64,000 nucleotides of DNA from Blautia pseudococcoides (lineage in GTDB: Bacteria > Bacillota > Clostridia > Lachnospirales > Lachnospiraceae), in contig NZ_CP015405.2 of NCBI RefSeq assembly GCF_001689125.2, positions 2,707,001-2,771,000 on the forward strand. Direction: 5' to 3'. The notes under the pieces are model-generated. The model was not told the DNA's origin and made no database searches. It saw only the letters and a list, made by a program, of their open reading frames with translations. A program made the position numbers and the translations under genes. This document shows positions 49,693 through 59,013 of this stretch, piece by piece (the first letter of the stretch is position 1; each line of letters begins with the position of its first letter).

Positions 49693-49854
49693 GTTGGCTC
49701 CTTTCTGCCTCTTTCTTCGGCACACCAAAACCCGCATTGCGGTTTCTTAATGATTTGTGTTATCAGGCGGCCCTTGGAAGGATCTCCTTTTGCCGCTTTC
49801 GTACTTATCATAACATGGATCTCTTCATTAATAAAATTAATATATCTTATATTT

Positions 49855-49882
49855 TTTATAACTACAGCTAATATATTCACAA
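49855..49882 (-). promoter_or_regulatory. Possible purL promoter
   Basis: TTGTGA (49877-49882) and TATAAA (49855-49860), 16 bases apart on the minus strand. The 160-base leader contains a GCGGC...GCCGC pair with AAGGAGATCCTT inside and an AAACCGCA/TGCGGGTTT hairpin, but no known riboswitch. Confidence 0.35.
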
Positions 49883-50028
49883 AATTTTATTCTGGCCGTG
49901 CCTTACTATTCTGCCGTATACAAGTTAGACGATACTTTCCGGCACTATCCGGCGCCAAGAACAGGCATAGGGCTCCCCAGACCCTCTCCCAGACACTTCC
50001 GCCCACTTTGGTTTTTTCACAAAACCCA

Positions 50029-50057
50029 TTGACTTGCCCCACCCCCTTTGCTAAACT
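50029..50057 (+). promoter_or_regulatory. Promoter of the MFS/LysR gene pair
   Basis: TTGACT (50029-50034) and TAAACT (50052-50057) separated by 17 bases, about 35 bp before the MFS start. The region 49693-50093 between the divergent genes holds no other gene. Confidence 0.55.
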
Positions 50058-50093
50058 CAAATAAGCCATCAATTTCACTAAGGAGACACACAC

Positions 50094-51320
50094 ATGAACC
50101 TAACTGCAAAACACACCATTTACGGCTGCTACCTAGGCTACATCACCCAGGCCATTGTCAACAACCTTCCGCCCCTTTTATTCCTCACCTTCCATAACCA
50201 ATTCGGCATCTCCCTGGAGAAGATCAGCCTGCTGATCACCGTAAACTTCTGCATTCAGATCCTCATAGATTTCCTGGCGCCGGGGATCATAAAAAAGGTG
50301 GGATACCGGGCAGTAGGCATCACTTCTTTTCTCGTAACAACCCTGGGACTCACAGGATTTTCCTGGCTTCCCTTTGTCCTTCCAAACGCCTACGCAGGCA
50401 TTTTGATCTGCATGACCCTCAATGCCATCGGCGGCGGTATCCTGGAAGTCATCGTAAGTCCTATCGTGGAAGCCTGCCCCAGTGAAAATAAAGAATCCGC
50501 CATGAGCCTTCTTCACTCCTTCTACTGCTGGGGGCACATGGGCGTGGTGATCCTTTCTACCGTGTTCTTCGTGGCGATCGGCATTGATTCCTGGCGGTAT
50601 CTCCCCTCTCTTTGGGCGTTGGTCCCGCTGTTCACCTGCATGATGTTTTTAAAAATCCCTATCTACAGCATTGAGGGAGACGACGAGGAGACCCAGCTAC
50701 CCGGAGGTATTTTCAAAAGCAGGATTTTCTGGGTTCTCTTTCTGCTGATGATATGTGCCGGTGCCTCGGAACAGGCCGTAAGCCAGTGGTCCTCCCTGTT
50801 CGCCGAGGATGGACTTGGTGTCAGCAAAACCGTGGGTGACCTTCTCGGCCCCTGCGCCTTTGCCTTCTTCATGGGACTTTCAAGGCTTCTTTACGGGATC
50901 AAAGGTGACAAGCTGAATATCCGCCACGGTCTGCTGGGAACCAGCGCACTGTGTATCGTGGGATATCTCATCACCAGCCTTTCCCCGATCCCCCTTCTCT
51001 CCCTGGCAGGCTGCGCACTGTGCGGCTTTTCCGTTGGACTGATGTGGCCCGGACTATTCTCCCTGGGCGCCGTTCTCTGCCGTGGGGGCGGCACTATGAT
51101 GTACGCCATGTTTGCCCTGGCCGGTGATGTGGGATGCTCCGCAGGCCCTACCGTTGTTGGGTTTGTCACAGACGCCGTGGGCTCCATGAAGACAGGGATC
51201 ATGGCGGCCCTTGTATTCCCGGCCCTTTTATTTATAGTCATGCTGGGTCTGCAGAAAAACTCTGCAAAAGAAAAGACAACAGATACAACGGCAGCCGGAG
51301 ATTTGAGAAGTCAGGAATAA
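50094..51320 (+). CDS. MFS transporter, FucP/sugar-type
   Basis: A 408-residue carrier with twelve helices. It has an extended LPPLLFLTFHNQFGISLEKI in the first loop, GIIKKVGYRAVG between helices 2 and 3, and AGASEQAVSQWSSLFAEDGLGVS, where the conserved glutamate and glutamine-rich helix resemble fucose/sugar permease-like MFS proteins. AAGGAG precedes the ATG. A LysR regulator follows 21 bp later in the same transcript, and the operon has its own promoter. The substrate cannot be predicted. Confidence 0.83.
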   Translation: MNLTAKHTIYGCYLGYITQAIVNNLPPLLFLTFHNQFGISLEKISLLITVNFCIQILIDFLAPGIIKKVGYRAVGITSFLVTTLGLTGFSWLPFVLPNAYAGILICMTLNAIGGGILEVIVSPIVEACPSENKESAMSLLHSFYCWGHMGVVILSTVFFVAIGIDSWRYLPSLWALVPLFTCMMFLKIPIYSIEGDDEETQLPGGIFKSRIFWVLFLLMICAGASEQAVSQWSSLFAEDGLGVSKTVGDLLGPCAFAFFMGLSRLLYGIKGDKLNIRHGLLGTSALCIVGYLITSLSPIPLLSLAGCALCGFSVGLMWPGLFSLGAVLCRGGGTMMYAMFALAGDVGCSAGPTVVGFVTDAVGSMKTGIMAALVFPALLFIVMLGLQKNSAKEKTTDTTAAGDLRSQE

Positions 51321-51341
51321 GGAAAGAACCGGAGGTGTTTT

Positions 51342-52220
51342 ATGGATATCAGTTTTGAACTATATAAAGTATTTTACCACGTAGCCTCCACCCTGAGTTT
51401 TTCGGAGGCTTCAAGACAGCTTTTTATCTCACAGTCTGCTGTCAGCCAGTCTGTAAAATCCCTGGAACAAAAACTTGGCCACCCCCTCTTTGTGCGCAAC
51501 ACCAAAAAAGTGGAGCTGACGCCAGAGGGGGAAACCCTTTTCCGCCATGTGCAGCCTGCTGTCTCCCTGCTCCTTCAGGGCGAAAACCAGCTTATGCACA
51601 CAGCGTCCGCGGAAGCGCCTCTCAGGATCGGCGCCAGCGACACCATCTGCCGGTATTTTCTGGTGCCCTATCTGCGGCGTTTCCACCAGGAATTCCCGGA
51701 TATCCACATCAAAGTCACCAATGCCACCTCCATCGGCTGCGTGGAGCTGCTGGAAAACAGACAGGTGGATTTTATCGTCTGCAATTACCCCAACTCCAGG
51801 TTAAAGATAAAGGAACACTACAAAACCATTCTGACCTTCCGGGATGTGTTCGCTGCCAACAGGCACTACTTTGATCTTACGGACCAAAAACTTTCCCTGA
51901 CAGAACTGCATCAGTACCCGCTTCTCATGCTCAGTAAAAAAAGCACGACCAGCGAATTTCTCCACAGCCTGTTTCTGCAAAAAGGTCTGAACCTGACCCC
52001 TGAAGTGGAATTGTCCAGCAATGACCTTCTGCTGGATCTGGCATATATCGGCCTTGGGATTGCCTTTGTCCCTGATTTTGTCCTGGACCAGCGAAAAAAA
52101 GGCCTGTACCAGCTTCAGATAAAAGAAGAGCTGCCCAAAAGGCATCTGGTTCTGGCTTACACCGAACAGCAGAGCACCTCCGCGGCAGCGAATAAATTTC
52201 TGGCTTATTTCAACGATTAA
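51342..52220 (+). CDS. LysR-family transcriptional regulator
   Basis: A 292-residue LysR protein. Residues 1-60 form the winged helix (FELYKVFYHVASTLSFSEASRQLFISQSAVSQSVKSLEQ, HPLFVRNTKKVELTPEGE in brief), followed by the two-lobe effector domain from about residue 90 (LRIGASDTICRYFLVPYLRRF). GGAGGT precedes the ATG. It follows the MFS gene in one operon and probably controls it. A GCCCCG/CGGGGC hairpin at 52263-52286 lies between this gene and the convergent ABC operon. Confidence 0.88.
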   Translation: MDISFELYKVFYHVASTLSFSEASRQLFISQSAVSQSVKSLEQKLGHPLFVRNTKKVELTPEGETLFRHVQPAVSLLLQGENQLMHTASAEAPLRIGASDTICRYFLVPYLRRFHQEFPDIHIKVTNATSIGCVELLENRQVDFIVCNYPNSRLKIKEHYKTILTFRDVFAANRHYFDLTDQKLSLTELHQYPLLMLSKKSTTSEFLHSLFLQKGLNLTPEVELSSNDLLLDLAYIGLGIAFVPDFVLDQRKKGLYQLQIKEELPKRHLVLAYTEQQSTSAAANKFLAYFND

Positions 52221-52342
52221 ATGCTCCCTTCGTTGATTTTCTATTACCATGGATCCGTGCAGGCCCCGCAATGAAAGAACCGGGGCTTCCCGCCTGTTTC
52301 CCTTAGAATAACAACATACAGCGAAAAGAAACCGTCCCATTT

Positions 52343-53098
52343 TTACAAAACAGAGTCGATCAATAATTTGGTATAGTCCTGTTTCGGACGCATGATCACC
52401 TCATCCGGTGTCCCTTCCTCCACAATTTTCCCCTGGTACATCACCAGCACATAATCACAGAAATTCTGGACCAGCGCCAGATCATGACAGATCAGCAGTA
52501 CGGAAAGTCCCATTTCCTTTCTCAGCTTTTGAAGCAGGGTGATGATCTGAGACTGCACAGTCACATCAAGGGCACTGGTTGCTTCATCACAGATGAGCAG
52601 CCGGGGATTGACGGCAAGTGCTCTCGCAATAGCCGCCCGCTGGCATTGCCCTCCGCTGACCTCATGGGGATAGCGGGCCGCATATTTCTCCTCCAGCCCC
52701 ACCATGGAAAGAAGCTCCTTCATCCTTTTCCCTGCTTCTTTTCTCTTCATCCCGTAATTCCGCATCCCCTCCATAATACCGTCCCCCAGGCTGCGTCTCG
52801 GATCAAAAGAATCCTCAGGTGTCTGAAATACCATCTGTACATTTCGGTACAAATCCATCTGCTGCTTTCTCCCCGCCCCCACCATTTCCCGTCCGTCCAG
52901 AAGTACACTCCCGGCATCCGGTCTTGTAAAGCAGGTGATCATTCTGGCAATGGTACTTTTTCCGCATCCGCTCTCTCCCACAATGCCCACACAGGAACCT
53001 TCCTTCACAGAAAAACTCACATCATCCACAGCCGGACAGACATGCTTTGCTTTATAAAACGTTTTTTTCAAGTTCTTTACTTCCAGTATCTTATCCAT
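52343..53098 (-). CDS. Dipeptide/nickel-type ABC ATPase (DppF/NikE-like)
   Basis: A 251-residue ATPase with Walker A GESGCGKST, the Q-loop MVFQTPEDSFDPRRSLG typical of DppF/OppF, signature VSGGQCQR and Walker B LLICDEATSALD. The switch histidine is in LLICHDLALVQNFC. It is the last gene of the seven-gene operon and partners the DppD-like subunit. The start is four bases after the stop of the preceding gene, with AGAGGTTAGG upstream. Confidence 0.9.
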   Translation of the reverse strand: MDKILEVKNLKKTFYKAKHVCPAVDDVSFSVKEGSCVGIVGESGCGKSTIARMITCFTRPDAGSVLLDGREMVGAGRKQQMDLYRNVQMVFQTPEDSFDPRRSLGDGIMEGMRNYGMKRKEAGKRMKELLSMVGLEEKYAARYPHEVSGGQCQRAAIARALAVNPRLLICDEATSALDVTVQSQIITLLQKLRKEMGLSVLLICHDLALVQNFCDYVLVMYQGKIVEEGTPDEVIMRPKQDYTKLLIDSVL

Positions 53099-53101
53099 AA
53101 C

Positions 53102-53887
53102 CTAACCTCTGTGGATCCGCAGCACGGCACGGACTAATTTTTGAGTATATTCCTCCTTGGGATGTTGTATCACTTCTTTTGTATCCCCATATTCCACCAG
53201 CCTGCCCCGGTACATGACAGCCACTTTATCCGCCATATACTCTACCACGCCGATATTGTGGGTGACAATGACAATGGTTGTGCCGAACAGTTCTCTCATC
53301 TTCATCATTTCCCGCACCACCTGCGCCTGGACCGTAACGTCCAGAGCACTGGTAGGCTCATCCGCAAAGAGAAGGGCAGGCTTAAGGATCATAGCCATCA
53401 TGATCCCCACCCTCTGGTTCATGCCCCCTGAAAGTTCAAAAGGGTAGCTCTTTAATATCCTCTCCCCATCCAAAAGCTTCATCTTATCAAACAGGTCCAT
53501 GGCCCGTTCCCTGATCTCCCTTCTGGGTATTTTCTCATGCTGGAGAACTGACTCGTAAAGCTGGTCTTCTATTGTGCGGATCGGGCAGAGGGATGCCCCT
53601 GTGTTCTGGAAGATCATCCCCATCTGGGGGCCTCGCAGCTTACGCAGTTCCTCCCCTTTCAGCTCTGTGACATTCTTATCCCTGTAAAGGATACGGCCCC
53701 CCGTCACTGCCCCGTCACTGCCTAACAGACCCATGGCAGCTCTGATCAATGTGCTTTTTCCGCTGCCGCTCTCCCCCACGATCCCAAGGATCCGGCCAGG
53801 TTCCAGAGTCAGGTTTACATCTTCCAATACAGACTGTCCCGTATAACATATCTGCAGATGCTCCACCGCTAAAATAGACTGTCCCAC
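53102..53887 (-). CDS. Dipeptide/nickel-type ABC ATPase (DppD/NikD-like)
   Basis: A 261-residue ATPase with Walker A GESGSGKST, signature LSGGMNQR and Walker B LLFADEPTSALD. It lacks the cysteine-bearing C-terminal extension of classical DppD, so it is shorter than usual. The start is a GTG at 53887 with AAAGGACGG upstream. It forms a heterodimer with the DppF-like ATPase. Confidence 0.88.
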   Translation of the reverse strand: MGQSILAVEHLQICYTGQSVLEDVNLTLEPGRILGIVGESGSGKSTLIRAAMGLLGSDGAVTGGRILYRDKNVTELKGEELRKLRGPQMGMIFQNTGASLCPIRTIEDQLYESVLQHEKIPRREIRERAMDLFDKMKLLDGERILKSYPFELSGGMNQRVGIMMAMILKPALLFADEPTSALDVTVQAQVVREMMKMRELFGTTIVIVTHNIGVVEYMADKVAVMYRGRLVEYGDTKEVIQHPKEEYTQKLVRAVLRIHRG

Positions 53888-53913
53888 GTTTTCCGTCCTT
53901 TCTGATCCCGTTG

Positions 53914-55500
53914 TTAATTTTTATCCAGGTCTACTGTGATCTCATAGTAATCACAGGGATGCGCTTCCAGACCTGTCACGCCTTCTCCGGAGACAATGGA
54001 CATTTTCAGATGAGAGGCAAAAACAAACCCATTGTCATCCAGGATGGTCTGCGTCATCTGTGTGGCCAGCTTTGCCCTCTCATCCGTATCAAACGCTGCC
54101 TTCATCTGCCCCTCCAGTTCCTGCAGTTTATCGCTGTGATAACCGCCTCTGTTTTTGGAGGATTCGTCCAGGCAGTGTGTAGTGAAAAAATATTCCGGAT
54201 CGCCGGTAGGTGCGCAGACAAATGCCCCTGCATAGATATCCCAGTCTCCGCTGTCCAGAAAGCTCTGGAAATCCGCGGAACAATTGACCTCCACTTTGAT
54301 CCCAACCTCCTTAAGGGTAGCCTGCACCGTTTCTGCCAGCAGGGGAAGCTCCTGGCGGCTTGGATACGTCACCCAGCGTATGGTAAGATTTTCTCCGTCC
54401 TTATCCACATATCCGTCTTTATCACTGTCCGACCATCCTGCTTCTGCCAGTAATTTTTTTGCTTCCTCAGGCTGATACCCGGGAGCTGTCACCGTATCAT
54501 CGCCAAAAGCAAAATTGGCGGGGAAAGGCCCTGCTGCCGCTGTCCCGTTTCCGTCTAAAAGTGTTTTGGTAAAGTTTTCTTTATCAATCGACATGGCAAT
54601 GGCCTTCCTTACTTTTTCATCCTGAAGCGCCGGCGTGTCATAATTCATCTGTCCGAAGAAAGAACGGGAGGTTTCTACCGATGATATGGTATATGGCTCC
54701 TGTGAAAACAGCGGGAGGCTTGCATAGGGGAGGCCATAAGTCGCATCCAGTTCACCGGACTGCATAGCCATGGTCATGGTATCACCATCAGAAATGGTCT
54801 TCACATGGATGGTATCCAGTTTCGGCTCTCCGTCCCAGTAATTTTTATTTTTTACTAAAGTAAGGCCAACGTCTGTCTCTACTTCTGTGGCAATATAAGG
54901 GCCGGTTCCTGTCACATTTCCATCCTCCGTAACACCGGCTTCCATGTCAACCATACACCCATAAGGGTCGGACAAATAGTTTATCAATGCCGGTACCGGT
55001 TCTTTTGTGACAATGTTCAATATCTGTCCGTCCGCGGATATTTCCTTTATTTTTAAATCTCCCTTCGCCCTCTCATGGACGCTCACCAGATCATCCAGAC
55101 ATTCCTTAACTGCCTGCGCGTCCAGCCTGCGCCCGCTGGTAAAGGATACATCCTCTCTCAGCGTGATCTTCCAGGTATTCTCATCCACCAGTTCATACTC
55201 TGTGGCAAGCCATGGCTCCAGTTCCATTTTATCGGAATATTTAAACAATGTCTCCCCTATACCGTAGCGGATACACGCCCATCCGGAATACCCGTTGTGA
55301 GGGTTCACATCCGATTCATCGTTCTCTGCATTGAATGTGGTGTCTCCATAAGTGAACACCTTCTCCCCGTTTTCTTTTACCGTACTGTCTTCCTTAGCTT
55401 CTGCTTTGGCATCCCCACAGCCGGATAAAAGTGCTGCAGTCAGGCAAAATGCCAGTACCGCGGCACCCGCCTTTTTATGGAATAAGCTTGTTTTGTTCAT
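53914..55500 (-). CDS. Dipeptide/nickel-type ABC substrate-binding lipoprotein
   Basis: A 528-residue family-5 binding protein. The lipobox is LLSGC with the acylated cysteine at residue 28. The mature protein has LATEYELVDENTWKITLREDVSFTSGRRLDA, VTGTGPYIATEVETDVG and VRKAIAMSIDKENF, typical of NikA/DppA-type proteins. The pattern TFNAENDESDVNPHNGYSGWACIRYG near the N-terminus is common in nickel- or metallophore-type members. AAGGGAG precedes the ATG. It is the fifth gene of the operon that starts with two methyltransferase genes, so the imported ligand is probably what those enzymes handle. Confidence 0.87.
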   Translation of the reverse strand: MNKTSLFHKKAGAAVLAFCLTAALLSGCGDAKAEAKEDSTVKENGEKVFTYGDTTFNAENDESDVNPHNGYSGWACIRYGIGETLFKYSDKMELEPWLATEYELVDENTWKITLREDVSFTSGRRLDAQAVKECLDDLVSVHERAKGDLKIKEISADGQILNIVTKEPVPALINYLSDPYGCMVDMEAGVTEDGNVTGTGPYIATEVETDVGLTLVKNKNYWDGEPKLDTIHVKTISDGDTMTMAMQSGELDATYGLPYASLPLFSQEPYTISSVETSRSFFGQMNYDTPALQDEKVRKAIAMSIDKENFTKTLLDGNGTAAAGPFPANFAFGDDTVTAPGYQPEEAKKLLAEAGWSDSDKDGYVDKDGENLTIRWVTYPSRQELPLLAETVQATLKEVGIKVEVNCSADFQSFLDSGDWDIYAGAFVCAPTGDPEYFFTTHCLDESSKNRGGYHSDKLQELEGQMKAAFDTDERAKLATQMTQTILDDNGFVFASHLKMSIVSGEGVTGLEAHPCDYYEITVDLDKN

Positions 55501-55502
55501 GT

Positions 55503-56354
55503 CTAATCTCCCTTTCTCTGATGTCTTTGATATTTTCGGTTTCTCCGGGGATCCATAACATCCCGCACCGCATCACCTAATAAATTAAACAGCATCACCG
55601 TAAGAAATATGGCAAACCCCGGCGCCAGGATCACCCACGGGGATGTCTGAAGCATACTTCTGCCGTTACTCATCATGGAACCCCACTCCGCAATGGGAGG
55701 GACTGCCCCAAGCCCCAGAAAAGATAAGCCCGCAATCTCCATCATCATGGTACCGATATCCAGGACGCCGGTGATGAGGATTGGTCCTGCAATATTAGGA
55801 AGCATATGCTTCACAATGATTTTCCCTGTGCCAGACCCGGAAAGCCTGGCCGCTGCAATAAAAGGTTCTTCTTTCATGGTCATAACCTGACTCCTGGCAA
55901 TTCTGGCGAATTTCGGCCAGGATATACATGCCAGAGCCACCACTGCGTTCATGACTCCGCCCCCTGTGACACCTGCAACCGCTATGGCAAAAACCATGCC
56001 CGGAAAAGCCAGGAAAACATCGGATATCCTCATAAGCACCGTATCCGTCTTACCCCCGTGATAACCGCAAAACACTCCGATCACAGTGCCCGCAGTCATG
56101 GTGATCACCACCAGCAGCAGAGATGAGAATATGGTTGTCTGTCCCCCCATGATCACCCTGGACAGCATATCCCTTCCATAACGGTCTGTTCCCAGCAGAT
56201 GTGCCCCTCCGGGCGGCTTGAGGGCATTTCCCAGATCCTGGGCATAAGGGTCATAAGGAACAAGATATTTTGCAAACACTGCCGCCAAAAGCACTGCCCC
56301 CACCAATACGGACAAAAGGATGCATTTTAGTTTTATATCATCTTTCTTTATCAT
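55503..56354 (-). CDS. Dipeptide/nickel-type ABC permease (DppC/NikC-like)
   Basis: A 283-residue permease with an N-terminal helix, LLGTDRYGRDMLSRVIMGGQTT and the coupling loop ARLSGSGTGKIIVKHMLPNI. I start at the ATG at 56354 because AGGAGG lies seven bases upstream; it overlaps the last four bases of the DppB-like gene (ATGA). It forms the channel with that subunit. Confidence 0.88.
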   Translation of the reverse strand: MIKKDDIKLKCILLSVLVGAVLLAAVFAKYLVPYDPYAQDLGNALKPPGGAHLLGTDRYGRDMLSRVIMGGQTTIFSSLLLVVITMTAGTVIGVFCGYHGGKTDTVLMRISDVFLAFPGMVFAIAVAGVTGGGVMNAVVALACISWPKFARIARSQVMTMKEEPFIAAARLSGSGTGKIIVKHMLPNIAGPILITGVLDIGTMMMEIAGLSFLGLGAVPPIAEWGSMMSNGRSMLQTSPWVILAPGFAIFLTVMLFNLLGDAVRDVMDPRRNRKYQRHQRKGD

Positions 56355-57298
56355 CCGTGGGCCTCCTGTCCTATGCGGATTCTCGGGTCCAGGAAGCAAT
56401 AGATCAGGTCCGTGACAAGATTCACCAGCACGTAGATAACTGCCATCCAGATCACATATGCCTGGATCACCGGATAGTCACGCATGGTAATTGCGTCGAC
56501 GGCCATTTTCCCCACGCCGTCCCACATAAATATAGACTCAACAATGGCAGTGCCTCCAAGAAGAGAACCGACAGATAATGCCAGCAGCGTTACAATGGTC
56601 AGCATGGATGCTTTCAGCACACTGAAAGAAAGGATCTTCTTCTCCTGAACCCCGCGCGCCCTGGCCCCCTGCACATACTCTTTGTTCAGCTCCTCCAGCA
56701 CTGTGGCCCGCACCTGTCTGGTATATTTGGCCGCCATTGCCAGAGCCAGGGTAAGAGTTGGCAGAATGATACTTTTCCACCCCTGGGCATTTCCCATCAC
56801 AGGGAACCAGCCAAGCTTTAGGGCGAAAATATAGATCAGCAGCAAAGACACGAAAAAATTCGGAAGGGAGTTACCGATAAAACTGAGAAAACGTATCAGA
56901 TAATCCCAAAAATGACTTTGTTTTACAGCCGCTAAGATCCCAAGGGGAATGGAGATCAATACGGTCAGCAAAACGGACGTGGCTGCCAATGCAACGGTGG
57001 CCGGAAGTTTTGACACAAACGTGGTAAATACCGGTTGTCCGGAAACAAAAGACTTTCCCATATCTCCCGTGAGTACGCCCTTTAGCCACACCGCATACTG
57101 CTGGGGAAGAGGCTTGTCCAGTCCAAGTTCTTCCCTTGCAGCCGCTTTCTCGGCATCAGACATGGAACCTCCCGTATTTTGTTCCATCACATCAACTGCG
57201 TCCATGGCAGATGCCTGCATCAGAACAAAGGACAAAAGCGTGATCCCGATCAAAATAGGTATCAGCTGCAGAAGCCTTTTTATTATGTACTTTTTCAT
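56351..57298 (-). CDS. Dipeptide/nickel-type ABC permease (DppB/NikB-like)
   Basis: A 315-residue permease beginning MKKYIIKRLLQLIPILIGIT, with the DppB marks PLPQQYAVWLKGVLTGDMGKSF and the coupling loop ARARGVQEKKILSFSVLKASM. The ATG overlaps the stop of the deacylase-methyltransferase gene by four bases (ATGA), and AAGGAATGAGGAG is upstream. Tight overlaps argue for coordinated expression. Confidence 0.88.
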   Translation of the reverse strand: MKKYIIKRLLQLIPILIGITLLSFVLMQASAMDAVDVMEQNTGGSMSDAEKAAAREELGLDKPLPQQYAVWLKGVLTGDMGKSFVSGQPVFTTFVSKLPATVALAATSVLLTVLISIPLGILAAVKQSHFWDYLIRFLSFIGNSLPNFFVSLLLIYIFALKLGWFPVMGNAQGWKSIILPTLTLALAMAAKYTRQVRATVLEELNKEYVQGARARGVQEKKILSFSVLKASMLTIVTLLALSVGSLLGGTAIVESIFMWDGVGKMAVDAITMRDYPVIQAYVIWMAVIYVLVNLVTDLIYCFLDPRIRIGQEAHG

Positions 57299-59013
57299 CT
57301 CCTCATTCCTTTTTGTAACTCACACTTTTTTCCGCAGATCATGAAAATGGGTGTGGGGTTATAGAACTCATCTTTTTCTATATAAATACGCCTGCTGATC
57401 CCCAGGTCTATGGAAATTTCTTCTATTTCCATCTGCCCCAGGGTTTCCACATCCCAGGCCGGGCGGACGCGGGAACTGATGGGGAGCTGGCGCTTGATCT
57501 CCTCACACGCCTGCATCATGTCCTCACCCAGCGTATGGTGGGCATGGCTGTCCGGCAGTTCGGAAGTATCCGCGAAATTACTGGCACCGTAATTGGCGTC
57601 AAAATTCAAAAGGATTCCCTCCGCCTTCAGCACTCTTATCCACTCCCCATAAGCTTCCTTCACATGGGGAAGGGTCCAGGTCAGGTTTCTGGAGATGACA
57701 ACATCAAAACTTCCATCCTCAAACTCCAGCTTCTCCGCATCCATGACCAGAAAACGGCAGGAGACATTTTCTTCCTTTGCAAGCTGTTTGGAATTGACGA
57801 TCATCTCCGGGGTCAAATCAGTTCCCGTCACCTCATGTCCCAGTTTAGCCAGAAGAATGGAAAAGAATCCGGAACCGCATCCCACATCCAGGATTTTTAA
57901 TTTCTTTCCTGCCGGAAGCTTCTGCCGGATCTCCCCCAGCCAGCGTTCTGCCAGAGGGCTTTTCAGTTCTCTTCTCCTCTGCTCCATAAAACTCTCACTG
58001 CGCTTTGCCCAGTAATCCGTGATCCTCTCTTTTCTGTCATCAAAATTTTTGACAATCCTTCCGTAAGCGATCATTGGGCCGTTTTCCAGGACCTGGAGAC
58101 TGCCTGTCTGACAGAGGATGACGCCGTCGCATTCCGCGCGGCAGACCTCCGTCACATTCCCTTCATAGTCCTTTACCGTACCCAGAACCTCCCCGCCCTG
58201 AATCATATCCCCCGGCATCTTATAGGGATACCAGCATCCGTTGGCAGAGGCGGCCTGATATCTGATATCCACCACATCAAGAGGATAATAGACCCGGTAG
58301 TCCCTCTGTCCCTCATAAATACCCAGCGAGCAGAGAATATTCCGCACATCTCTTCTGGTAGAGCGGACTTCCTCCATGGTCCAGCCTCCCATACCGCCTC
58401 TCTCCATAAGAATACCCGGAATACCGGTATGCGCCGCATAATTATAGGCACCGCCTGTGGCAACCGTGGACCGCACCATATAAGGCACATCCACCTGCTC
58501 CGCCATTTTTCTCGACATAGCCACCACCCGCTCCTCCGCCTTGCCCGCATAATACACATAAGGGGTGAGCTGTTCGTAATCGTCGCCGCTGTGCAGGTCA
58601 ATGCAGAAATCAACCGCCGGAAATACTTCCTGTGTCATGGCCCAGGCAAGCTGCTGCGTCCAAGTTCCCTTTGGGTCCCCGGGAAACTCCCGGTTGAGAT
58701 TCTTGCCATCCTCCAATCCCAGGCTGCCGCCTCTGCACGCAAAAGCCTCTCTGCATACTGCCTTCAAAATGACCACTGTTCCGCTAATCTTCCTGATCTT
58801 TAATTTTTCCGATAATTCAATGGCAGCCTGGATGCCCACATATTCTCCTGCGTGAACACCAGCCATAATAAGAACCGTTTTTCCCGGCTTCTCACCGTTT
58901 AAAATGGCTGCGGGAAGTTTGAATTTCCCCTCTGCCAGCTCCAGAAACCCGCTGCAGATTTCTCCCGGCTCTGCTTTCATATTTACAAGCGTGAATGTCT
59001 TCGTATTAAGCAT
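57295..59013 (-). CDS. Aspartoacylase/AstE-like deacylase fused to a SAM methyltransferase
   Basis: A 572-residue two-domain protein. Residues 1-320 are a zinc carboxypeptidase-like deacylase of the succinylglutamate desuccinylase/aspartoacylase (M14-like) family: the metal ligands H54 and E57 in GVHAGE, the third ligand H141 in DLHSGDD and the catalytic glutamate E204 in LMERGG. Residues 325-572 are a class I methyltransferase with motif I ILDVGCGSG (374-382), DVVISRNLTW and LLNFDAN. The second half is paralogous to the stand-alone methyltransferase upstream. The start at 59013 (ATG) overlaps that gene by eight bases. The fusion suggests that one enzyme trims an acyl or amide group and methylates the same compound, probably the ligand of the ABC transporter encoded next. 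The order of reactions and the substrate are unknown. Confidence 0.78.
   Translation of the reverse strand: MLNTKTFTLVNMKAEPGEICSGFLELAEGKFKLPAAILNGEKPGKTVLIMAGVHAGEYVGIQAAIELSEKLKIRKISGTVVILKAVCREAFACRGGSLGLEDGKNLNREFPGDPKGTWTQQLAWAMTQEVFPAVDFCIDLHSGDDYEQLTPYVYYAGKAEERVVAMSRKMAEQVDVPYMVRSTVATGGAYNYAAHTGIPGILMERGGMGGWTMEEVRSTRRDVRNILCSLGIYEGQRDYRVYYPLDVVDIRYQAASANGCWYPYKMPGDMIQGGEVLGTVKDYEGNVTEVCRAECDGVILCQTGSLQVLENGPMIAYGRIVKNFDDRKERITDYWAKRSESFMEQRRRELKSPLAERWLGEIRQKLPAGKKLKILDVGCGSGFFSILLAKLGHEVTGTDLTPEMIVNSKQLAKEENVSCRFLVMDAEKLEFEDGSFDVVISRNLTWTLPHVKEAYGEWIRVLKAEGILLNFDANYGASNFADTSELPDSHAHHTLGEDMMQACEEIKRQLPISSRVRPAWDVETLGQMEIEEISIDLGISRRIYIEKDEFYNPTPIFMICGKKCELQKGMRR

Noticed and set aside
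49693..49880. Purine or PRPP riboswitch before purL
   Set aside because: The leader lacks the conserved purine three-way junction core and any recognisable PRPP or guanidine-type motif.
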